A stretch of 64,000 bases of DNA. Origin: Ancylostoma caninum (taxonomy: Eukaryota; Nematoda; Chromadorea; Rhabditida; Ancylostomatidae). Below are positions 9,536 to 19,800 of this stretch, one piece after another (position 1 is the stretch's first letter; the number at the start of each line of letters is the position of its first letter). The notes under the pieces are model-generated. The model was given only the letters and a program-made list of their open reading frames with translations, did not search any database and was not told the DNA's origin. The stretch is taken from positions 1-64,000 of the forward strand of contig JBAJFG010000437.1 of NCBI GenBank assembly GCA_037903475.1. Direction: 5' to 3'. The position numbers and the translations under genes are program-made.

Positions 9536-12500
9536 TCAGAACAGAGAAACCTCTTTTGAAATCGTAACCAATGCTACTCCAACCAGAGTAAGAACATAAG
9601 CAATCGCTAATCGTAGGAGACTTTGGCGATCCTGAAGTATAGATACAAAACCAAAATAAAAAAATAGCCTCCCCCGAACAAAACGGCATTAAACTTACAG
9701 TGATTTCACGAAAATAGAGGATGCTCCATAGTGAAGCAACTAATCCTGGTGCCATTGCGCAAATGGGATAAGCTATCGCCTGATCCAGTGTGTCGATAGC
9801 AACGCCGAATGCAGCCATTCCAACTGCTACAATTGCACCACCAAGCATTGAAGGAACGGCGGCTTGCGGATTCATCCATGGTTGATTGTGCCTGCGTAAG
9901 CAAATGGTTACTATCATCATGGAGTATTATTACGGTGCTAAATCTTACCTTACAAGGCAGTAGACTACGAAAATACACACTGATGTGCACATAACACCAC
10001 AATAGAACGAGAACACATATGAGATGCTGTCTGTCGGGGCATTAGCGAATTCTTCAGGATGGTTCTAAATAAAATTCAACCAGATTTTGTTTTTTTCTTT
10101 CGAATAGTATTGGTTTGTTTCGAAAAGTAATCGGGATTTTTAAGCGTTGCAAAAGAAAGACTATTCTCTCACGACGAAAGATTATAAATCCATATTTTTT
10201 AGTGGAAGATCAGGGCTAAATGAAGTGGATGCAACAACAATTTCCAACCAGGCTCCAATGATTTTTGCCGAGTCACTTAAGATTTAGCATTATGTTGGCG
10301 TAGCACTACTCCTTTGCGACTCGCTAATCCTGTTTGGTTTTTTCCCAATTGCTTCAGCAGATTTTATTAGTAGTCAATAGTAAAGGTCCGAATTAACATT
10401 CTGGTTCCTTGAAAGCACATCAAAATATGTCACACCTTTGTCCTAAAGGAATCGTGTTTCACCGGACAGTCAAGACCGCATACATCCTTGGCGACTCGGC
10501 AAAAATTATTGGAGCTTGGCTTGGAATTGGTATTGCATCACCACATAACCTGATCCTGCGCCATCTGACTACCACTTATTTCGATCGTTGCAGAACTACT
10601 TGAACGGGAAAACCTTTACTAAAGATGAGGATATAAACTTTTATGTGGTCCAGTTTCTTTGCTGAAAAAGACCAGAAGTCCTACGAGAGAGGAACTATGA
10701 AATTACTAGAAAGATGGCAAAAGGTAATCCAACCAAATAGAAAATTTTTCATTGATTAATGTACTCTCATTATAAGATTTTTTTTTCGCAACGACTGAAC
10801 ATCCCAATTACAGAGTGGCCAAAAATTGGAAAACCGTGCACCCTCATCTTAGCTGAATTCTCAGATTTTTTCGAGTTCTTTTCTCGCTTTCCTATTACTT
10901 CCTTAGCTTTCATTCCCAAGGAATAGGTAACTCGTGATGGTTGCTTCCATTGGCTTGGGTACTGTTATTAATCAACTGCATCGGGACCTAACGTCTATGG
11001 CGTGTATTGTGAAAGCGCTATCCCTGCACCAAAAACTGTGCAAGATACAATAAAACGCTGCGAAAAGCTCGGAAACAATGAGGACAAAGAGGATAGATAT
11101 TTTTCTAATACATATTTCAGCCACTCCCAAAGAAGTGAAAATTGCTCGTAGCAGGATCGACAGAAATCCATAGGTTTCCTGTGCAGAATGGTGACAGAAG
11201 ATGGGAGCGTCCTCAGACTCATAAGAAAAGTTGTGTGAGAGAAGCTGAACATGTATCCTCACCATCTTCAAAAAATCCACACCTTATCCGTTACTGGGAG
11301 GAAGAATAGGAAGAATTTATGCAGGCAGTTGCTGAAGCGATGCCCTCATTCTCGCTACCACTCAACCGTCTTTGCTCGCGAGAAACTTTTACTGTAGAAA
11401 ACGCAGAGAGTGACAGAATTATAGCAGTTATATGTAGCTAAACCAATTGCTTGGTCCTATTGCAAGGCAGAAATGTTGCTAGAACAAGTCAATCCCATCT
11501 TTGGCGCCTTGGGGCGACATAATGTCCAGCGGCAAGGCTACACTAGTTTTTGTGGACTCGGATGCTAAAATTTGTACTTATTTGTGCAGGAGATAATTCT
11601 GTAGGACATCTCCGAGTTGTCAAGATCTGCACTTCTCAAAAATAGGAGACATGTCCTGCGATAGGGCTCCGTTCCTGCGCTAGTGGCAAAAATTGTTAAA
11701 GATTGGAGTAATGAGCGTTCGCCTGAGTTCGCGAGGCATGCAAAATGGCCTGCGTACAGCCCGAATTTGAGTACAAAGGATTTTTCCCTGTAGTCGCTGT
11801 TGAAGAGCGAAGCTTTCCCTTCCGCCGTCAAAATTTGAATTCCGAAGCCCTAAAAAGTGCTGTGGGACAAAATGAGTGAAGACTACCTGCGAGAATCATT
11901 TGTCGTACATATGATGAATTTGAGAGCTAGCATTTCTGCCAATGAAGGCTATTTCGAATTCTAATAAGTCTTCAAGATATTCTGGCTTAACTGCAAAATT
12001 CTATGGCTCTACCATCAATGATCTAGTTATAACATCAAAATTTTAGTGCACGGGTGGTTTTCGGCCACCCTGTACTTTTCGAACAACCCAATAGGAAGGC
12101 AGTGGAGATACGTGTTGATAAAATACCCTTATGTAACTGATTGGAAGCCACATTGTTCCATAGAATAAGCCAGAAAGCATTGCCGACAGGAAGCTTCTGA
12201 AACGTTGTGGAGTGTTGACGAATCTTGCAAGTGATGTTGCCATCAATGAGAATTCACGAGCAGCACTGTGCCATCGTCGGTGTGTTACTGTGTCAGCACC
12301 TGCCCGTAATTAAGCTACTGCTGTCAGAACTCTCAGAACCGCTCCTTCAACACCTTTAAATTGTCCACTTTTCGCAGCAGCTATTATCATTGTTATTATG
12401 GCTAGTAACTATTCATATAAACCCCGCTGGGTGCATGCAACAATTTCGATGGTCTCACAAGTAAAGTCTCTGGAGTGGTAAGATTTTCACCCGCTCAAAC

Positions 12501-15034
12501 GAGATCGATGCGCGGGCCTAGTGAGGGTCTAGTGGCCGGTGCGCGCGCCCGACGATAAAGTCAAAACCAGTGGGTGACGTATGGTGATCATACTCTACAA
12601 AAATTTTTTAGAACGTCATTGGGCAAGATACCAGCTCATAAGCGAGAAGAATGTTTTCCCCGTACACGGGTAAGGTGGTACATTGTGCATGAACCTTTCC
12701 TGGAAAGATCCCCGCCCGTAGTTGTTGATCAACGGCTTTCAAAAATGAAACGCGTAACCAGCATCAAACGAGGGAGTTCAATCGATGCTGCTTCGTATTT
12801 AGAGCGATTTACAGGAGAAGTCATGTTTTCATTTTATATCAGGCACTAAGCTTCATATGTAAGGGTGTGTATCAGTGTAATGTTCCTTGAAATGAAAAAT
12901 TCACCAGAATTTGAACTCACAATGCTCTTTCTATCACTGGTATTTCTTTGTTCTTTTCACTGCAACCGTCCGTTGAGTGGCCCTGAGAGTGCTGCAGAGT
13001 TGCAGGTGTATCAACCAACTTAATCAAAGCTTCACATCTATGCCACAATCCAAACACACCTTTCCATCAATCTCGCCAATGTCAGCAGTTCCACTCTTGT
13101 CATTCTTCACGAACAAGTACATTGATCCACTAAAACGCATGAGATTATGCGCAAAGAGAGGGGCAAATGCTGTCGAACTTTGTATGTATTCTTGCACGAA
13201 GTTGACCACTAATCATGACTAAACACCACTGCATTTTGGACACGACGTTAACATTATTTATTCTCTGTACTGTTCATCGCGCGCTTCGAGCATTTCTGAT
13301 TTCAAAGAACAGAGAGTTGGGCATAGAGTTTAAAAATTGACCTTCTAGGTGAATACGTGTTCACTTACTCTCAAGACCAAGAGTGCACGAATTCTCCGTT
13401 TTCTATTTTATTCAGTCTCTCCATGTATACTTTCACGCTTTTTCATCTCCGATGTTTGACCAAGAAAACTAACTTTTGGTAAAAATTTAGCAGGGAGGCA
13501 ACGGAAGCCATATTCGGCAACGTGGAGCACTACCCACTAGTGTTGACCACAACTTTGGAATCAATGTAGTGCCGAGAAAAATTTCAGTAATTCCTGTGAA
13601 GATTTAGGGCCGGAGCAGTGTTGATTATTCGAACTAGTGTGGCTGAAAAGCACTGGCGTGTTGTTCGAAATTCATATTTATTCAACGCTGATTCATACCG
13701 AAAGGAACCAATGGTCAAGAATGTGGTCCACTAGAAAGAAAGTAAGTTTTGTAGAACTTTCCAGCCGGAGTAGATTCCTGCACATGGAGGAATTCGACAT
13801 TGACTTTCTTGGATGCCCATATACTTACGTAGGTTCTCTTCAACAAAGCATGAAAGGCCTCGGAACACTACCGATTATGACCAGCTTAATTTTTCTATCT
13901 AGGGCTTATTCGTACGAAAGTTGGCAAGCAAGAAACGTCTCTTTTCAGATGATCTCAGCTTAGGGAGATGAGGACGAGTTAGGTTAGGGTGCCTTGCAGC
14001 GCATTGCAATTTTTGCGATCGTCCATTTGAAGCTTGTACCAATGGGAATTGTCGACACTTTGAGCAACTCATTTATATAAAAGTACTTGAAGTGTTCTTC
14101 TCATATCGATTAGAAAAATTCAGACTGAGAGCGCACATTTCCGAAAATACGGGACTTTTGCGCGCGCCAATGCTTCCCAGCCACCCTGTATGGTGTATTT
14201 TGTAGGGACCGCGTAGATCTCTGCTAGGGAATGCCCTTGTCCAGTAAGAGGGCAGTAGTTGATGCTTTGAAAAATGCAAAGCAAGAGAAAAAATGAGATG
14301 CAGTGCTTTATTTTCATGTGTAGGTGTTATTACATTTTCTTTCATAAGCGGTTGACACCTTATCAAATGTGCTTTCTTTTGAACTGCGATTCTTTCAGTT
14401 TTCTGCTAACTAACTTTGAAACAGCTCTCATAGGCAGAGAAATCACAAGAGTTTTTCCGAATGCTGGAACTACCCTGCAATGAGTCCTACGATACCCAAG
14501 TAGTTCAACACCGTGCTTGCAGGAATTGCCGCAGGCAGTCCGAAGAGGCCATATCTGAAGAAGTTAGTTATAAAGGCTATCTGAGCACTATCCTGAATTT
14601 GCTATTCCACCTTGACGTCGCCCAACCCGTTAGGCATGACATTGTATTCCAAACGAGAACCGAAAGCGCCATACCCAATCGGTTCATGATTTGAATAGCA
14701 AAAGCATTGGCTGAAAAGCAGTAGCGACACGTTAGTACACAGCCGTTCCGTAGTTCTGATTCACACCTGTGCACCAAAGAGCTCCACTAATCATTGCAAA
14801 ACCATAAAAGGGTGGAAAGTAAAGTAAGCCGTGGACAACAGCAGCAGCCATAAAAGCACCAATGCACATAAACAGCTGGGCTGTGAAACCTGGAAAGTGA
14901 AGTGTACCCATTATGTCGTCCGATCCAGAGGATATGGAATTCTGACCGTCCCCGGCAGCTACTCTTTTGATTGGGACAAAGACAGAGCCGAAGAGGACTG
15001 AAGCGACCACTGCCGCGAACAAGCCAATCCACAT
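9536..15034 (-). CDS. TMEM144-like multi-pass membrane protein, copy B (10 exons, 335 aa)
   Basis: Exons on the minus strand are 14947-15034, 14767-14889, 14611-14710, 14474-14554, 13060-13129, 12921-12991, 12127-12196, 9949-10064, 9699-9891 and 9536-9631. All introns have GT/AG ends and phases join without stops, giving 335 residues, close to the ~345 usual for TMEM144. The protein begins MWIGLFAAVVASVLFGSVFV. It contains VPIKRVAAGDG, LTGWATSR, an internal SMYLFVKNDKSG segment and FYGTMWLPISYI. Later come CGVMCTSVCIFVVYC, NPQAAVPSMLGG and AYPICAMAPGL, and it ends VTISKEVSLF. Roughly ten hydrophobic segments are expected from the family (DMT-type carriers). The start was chosen because all three paralogues have ATG at the same point with no acceptor just upstream. 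Intron 7 carries a Tc1/mariner-type element. The substrate is unknown. Confidence 0.93.
10810..12074 (+). mobile_element. Tc1/mariner-superfamily element, 1.27 kb, in intron 7 of copy B
   Basis: The ends form inverted repeats. The left reads tacagagtggccaaaa with accgtgcacc shortly after; the right, reverse-complemented, reads tacagggtggccgaaaacca then cgtgcac. The interior on the plus strand gives a decayed transposase. An N-terminal helix-turn-helix-like piece (KTVQDTIKRCEKLG) is near 11030-11075 and HHLQKIH near 11260. VAKIVKDWSNERSPEF is near 11680-11730 and KWPAYSPNLSTKDFSL (third catalytic motif region) near 11740-11790. ISANEGYFEF lies at the C terminus. Stops and frameshifts make it inactive. 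Its right end is 53 bp from the exon 7 donor. Confidence 0.82.
13130..14473. other. Intron 4 of copy B, with one solo transposon end
   Basis: No coding exon is found here. Around 14170-14194 the minus strand reads tacagggtggctgggaagc followed by gcgcgcgcaaaag, resembling a Tc1/mariner terminal repeat. I found no matching partner, so it is probably a truncated copy. Confidence 0.45.
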
Positions 15035-16085
15035 AATCTGGTGATTTTATTCCCCTGAAAGGAGGATAAGTGTAGCTAACGACAAATGTGGTGGCACGAT
15101 GAGGTTGAACAAGGAAAATTTGACAAATGAGATGTTTGTTTATGGTTGAGAACAGTGTCACTGTCTGTTTTTCTATTTGTTCCTTGATATTTAAGCTAGA
15201 GGAAAGCTGATGACAGAAAGAGGAAAAGAGAAAGAAAACGAGCTTTCGCGACTTGTTCCCGGACAATACAAAGCCACTAAGTTATTCTGGAGTAGAGATG
15301 GTGGAAAGGAACTTTGAGCATGCGTTGGACTGTGTGACGCTGAACAGAATGTGAACGAGTTGTTGAAATCTGTGTGGATCGCGAATTGGGATGAATTTAC
15401 ATAATCGCACTAACCACCTCCGAACAATCTAGGAAAATTGCATGAATACCACATGCTGAATTTATGCTTCTTTCGTAAGTAATTTTCTTATTCATTTCCC
15501 AATACAGAGCGATGACATGGAACAAAAAGAAACATCATTAGTAGAATAAAACTGTCATCAGGGCAATCTATGCTAAATACGTGCGCCCCTTTGATGAAGA
15601 ATAGGCTAAGACTCTGTGGGCGTCGCCTTTGCCTTTCTGCGGCCGAGAAAAATCCATCGCAAATAGGTGCACGCTCGCACCCACTTTAAGTTTCCCCGCG
15701 GACTGTTGGGCTGGTCACAGTTTCGTGTTTTTCCGAGATTTTGTGTATCAGAGCGCATTAGATTCAAGACTATGGGAGTGTAAAGAATTTTTTGCCATAA
15801 TCGGTGTCGTGTTCCACACGGGCCGGAACGGATTAATGGACATCTAACACTTTCAGGAGCAACTTTACACAACTGGCGACAATGCATGTTTTTCACTTTG
15901 GGCTTTGCATTTGGAAACAACAATTTTCGAATGGGTAGCGGTAGAAGGGGTATATCTGGCATACTGATAACGATCACGAAGTTTATTTTGCATTTTGAAG
16001 CAAAATATGGATTTTTTATGAATATTTATTTATTTATATTATTTATTTATATTATTTTATATTTATATTTATTTATGAATATTTT
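15035..16085. other. Spacer between copy B and copy C
   Basis: Holds the presumed upstream region of copy B. The 15600-15870 part is open in both strands but lacks recognisable protein similarity. The last 120 bp (15965-16085) are simple AT-rich repeats of tatttatt type that abut the minisatellite. Confidence 0.5.
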
Positions 16086-16108
16086 ATGAATATACAAAAT
16101 ATGAATAT

Positions 16109-16600
16109 TTTGGACGCCGGCGCACCCTTATCACACCGTTGCACCCGACTCCAGGCGTTTCCCCACTTTTGGACGCCGGCGCACCCTTATCACACCGTTG
16201 CACCCGACTCCAGGCGTTTCCCCACTTTTGGACGCCGGCGCACCCTTATCACACCGTTGCACCCGACTCCAGGCGTTTCCCCACTTTTGGACGCCGGCGC
16301 ACCCTTATCACACCGTTGCACCCGACTCCAGGCGTTTCCCCACTTTTGGACGCCGGCGCACCCTTATCACACCGTTGGACCCGACTCCAGGCGTTTCCCC
16401 ACTTTTGGACGCCGGCGCACCCTTATCACACCGTTGGACCCGACTCCAGGCGTTTCCCCACTTTTGGACGCCGGCGCACCCTTATCAAACCGTTGGACCC
16501 GACTCCAGGCGTTTCGCCACTTTTGGACGCCGGAGCACCCTTATCACACCGTTGGACCCGACTCCAGGCGTTTCCCCACTTTTGGACGCCGGCGCACTCC
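16109..16600 (-). repeat. Minisatellite array, 59-bp unit, about 8 copies
   Basis: On the plus strand each unit reads ggacgccggcgcaccctta, then tcacaccgttg, then cacccgactccaggcgtttc and cccactttt. The period is exactly 59 bp and the copies are nearly identical, so it has been homogenised recently. On the minus strand it contains the same core (gataagggtgcgccggcg) as the array at 118-1330. Long plus-strand open frames here are repeat artefacts. Confidence 0.95.
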
Positions 16601-16624
16601 TACAGCAACAATGGAGCCGGTGTA

Positions 16625-16735
16625 GAACATTTTCTTCACTCTAAGCCACGCCCTCGAATTTCGTTTCACACACACACACACGCACACACACACATGACAG
16701 ACTAAGCCCTTTATTATAAGTCATGAAATTATTGC
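16625..16735 (-). repeat. Terminal module of the minisatellite-bearing element (copy 2, inverted)
   Basis: Reverse complement of the module at 1-100: tcatgacttataataaaggg, (GT)n, then cgaaattcgagggcgtggct. It sits on the outer side of the 59-bp array and only about 75 bp from the stop codon of copy C, so the element landed at the 3' end of that gene. Confidence 0.8.
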
Positions 16736-16787
16736 GTTTGTGCAGAGCCACACTTTAAACTGCTTTATCGAAGCTTCGTAAAGAGTT

Positions 16788-16793
16788 TTATTT
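16788..16793 (-). other. Polyadenylation signal AATAAA of copy C
   Basis: AATAAA lies 16 bp after the stop codon on the minus strand; the matching layout in copy B supports it. Confidence 0.7.
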
Positions 16794-16809
16794 GCTTTTG
16801 AGACAAAAC

Positions 16810-19800
16810 TCAGAACAGAGAGACTTCCTTCGAAATTGTTACCAATGTTACTCCAATTAGAGTAAAGGTGTATGCGATAGCCAACCGTAGCAGATTTTGA
16901 CGACCCTGAAAAATAGCGAAGAAGACTGCAAGAAAACAAATCGGAAACGACTTGTGGAGTATTGATACGCCGTGCTTCTCTACGAAATCAATTGGGTCTT
17001 ACCGTAATTTCACGAAGGTAGAGAATGCTCCATAGTGAGGTAACCAGTCCCGGTGTCATTGCACAAATAGGGTACGCTATTGCTTGATCCAATGTGTCGA
17101 TAGCAATAACGAAAGCGGTCATTGCTATGGCTAGCATCGCACCAGCAAGCATAGACGGAACGGCAGCCTCCGGATTCATCCATGGTCGATTTCGTCTACA
17201 CAGACACATCTTTGTGGAATTAATATCACCGCAGATTACGGGAAATTTTTAGGTAAAGTCTCACTTTACAACGCAGTAGATGATGAAAATACACACTGAT
17301 GTACACATGACACCGCAAAAGAACGAAAACACGTAAAAGGTGCTCTCGATTGGCGCGTCAGGGAATTCACTCGGATGATTCTGGAGGAAAATGTATCTGT
17401 ACACGAATATGAAAAATTATATAACAAATAAGCTACAAGGTGAGGTATATGATGGAAAACACCTTCATATAATTGACTGGAAGCCACATATTTCCATAAA
17501 ATAGTCCACAGAACATCGCTGACAAGAAACTCCTGAAATTGTCTGTGTACTTGGAAGGAGCACTTAGAAGGAGTGTTTAGAAGCGTGATTCAACATTTTT
17601 TAACCGTTATTACTAGCTATCTTATCTATAGAAGCCAAGTTTGTGTTCAAAAAAATCTATGCACCAAATTTGAGTATTTCGAACTATGGATGATCGGTGG
17701 GTACAGAGTGACAAGAGACAGTGACAACAAAATAATTAGTGTTATGTGCTCCTAGTAGTTCCAGATTTGTAGGGAGAGTTATTTATTCTTGGCATAACGT
17801 TTCGTCAAAACGACTTCTTCAGAGGCCCCTGAGAGTGGAGTAAGGTTTTTAATTTGTGCTCTGAGCCACTAAACGTCTCATTCCTACTTGCCAGTGCGAC
17901 TTCTTCCCAACTGCATCAAAGGGGACCTCCGTAGGCAACCAAGAACAAACCTTCAAGTCCGCCGTTTTCTGCGGCTGTCCGCACGCACCGGTCACAACAC
18001 ACCTTGCGGACAAGTGCACTGCGCACAAGTGAGTGTCATTCCGTCCCTTGTAAGGTATATGGGAACGGGTGTCAAGCAAATTTCTACAGCCCACACAACG
18101 ATACGAAGGGTAGAGAGTCCTTAGTAATTGACAAACTAACGTTTCTATCTCCCTCATACGAGGGATCCCAGCCGGTTAGTCGCGAGGCTACGTGGCGCGT
18201 CCCCAGGTGGCGGATAGGGGGCTAATTGTGGACCAAACGCGACCTTGTGCCTGCCCTGAGACGCGGGTGGATTCAGGGGATGGACTCCCTGTTTCTGCAG
18301 TGTCGGAACGATCTATACCTTCTGTCAGCGCGTGGGCATGTTCATGCATGCGTGCATGGGTGTGACTGCGTGTCTGCAGATTGTATCCTGCACATCTATC
18401 CGACCAAAAGCCCTGCATTCAAGTGACTGGGAGGTACAAGGGAGGCGGTTCGGAGTCGCCTCCAACAAATAAGCTCCATCGTCCACTCCCGGGAAGCCCG
18501 GCTAACTTCCCGGTGAAATCACACTCCAGCCTCCCACGGGGGAATCGAGCCCAGCAAGCTATCTCCTGTGGGCTTAAAATTCTTCAAGCTCGACACAGCA
18601 ATAATAGAGAGTGTTCCCCTGATCTCGGAAGAGTCACTGGTACGGCAGCGCCAGTGAGGACGAGGTCCGAGGGGTTATCTAGGCTGCCTAAAACCAGAAG
18701 GACTATGATGACGGTCTGTACCTTCAACGCACGCACGCTTGCATCGGAAGCTTCCATCGAGGATTTGATGATGCAAGCCAGGAAGATCAGGTACGACGTC
18801 ATCGGACTGACCGAGACGAGGAGACACCGACCACTGAATGCCACCTTCGACACTGGAGAAGAGCTGTTCCTTGGAACCTGCGACAGTAGAGGAGTTGGTG
18901 GAGTCGGTGTCCTCGTCAACACGAACTTGGTCATGAACATCGACTCATTCGAACAGCTAACAACCCGAATCGGACGTTTGCGGTTGAGAAGATGTGAATC
19001 AATACCGGCCTTGACAATCTTCGTCGCCTACGCTCCAACATCCAGCTACGACGAAGAGGATATTGAGGCCTTCTATATGGACTTGGAGAAGTTCTACAGG
19101 GAAGACCACACATTCTACAAGATCATCGTTGGCGATTTCAACGCCAAGATTGGTCCGAGGAGAACGCCTGAGGAACTTCACATCGGTACCCACGGCCTGC
19201 AGTGGAACGAACAGGGAGAGAGACTGTCTGAGTTCATCATGACGACGAAGACCATCCATGATAACTCTCAATTTCAGAAGCCAACCTCCCTACGCTGGAC
19301 GTGGGAGTCACCCGGTGGAGAGTACCATAATGAAATTGACCACATCATCGTCAATCGAAGGTTCTGCCTGATTGACGTCGGTGTTGTACCAAAGTTCTAC
19401 ACCGGATCCGACCATCGCCTCCTTCGTGCAAGATTCTTCTTTTCACGCAAAGGAGAGAAAGCCGTGAAGTTTAAGAGAAGGAGTCCCAAACCCGTCATCA
19501 ATTGGGATCTTTTCACTACGCTAGCCGGCTTTTGGGAAGATGCGGTTGTCGACAACATCGACGAAGAGTACGATCGGCTTGTACAGCATCTCCGCGACAG
19601 CGCAAAGAGTGCTGAGGGTTTGAGAGTCACCAAGAGACGATTGTCTTACGAGACCCTCGAGCTCATACGCCAGCGTGGAGCCGCGAGAGCCGCAGGCAAC
19701 TACCAGCTAACGTCCGAGCTCGCAAAACGGTGCAGAGAAGCGATAAAAGAAGACCTCAAGGAGAGACGAGCAGCAGTGTTGGCTGAAGCCGCAGAGGCAG

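Noticed and set aside
16086..16705. Three overlapping open frames of 148-188 codons
   Set aside because: All arise from the 59-bp minisatellite; the same peptide appears in three frames because 59 is not a multiple of three.
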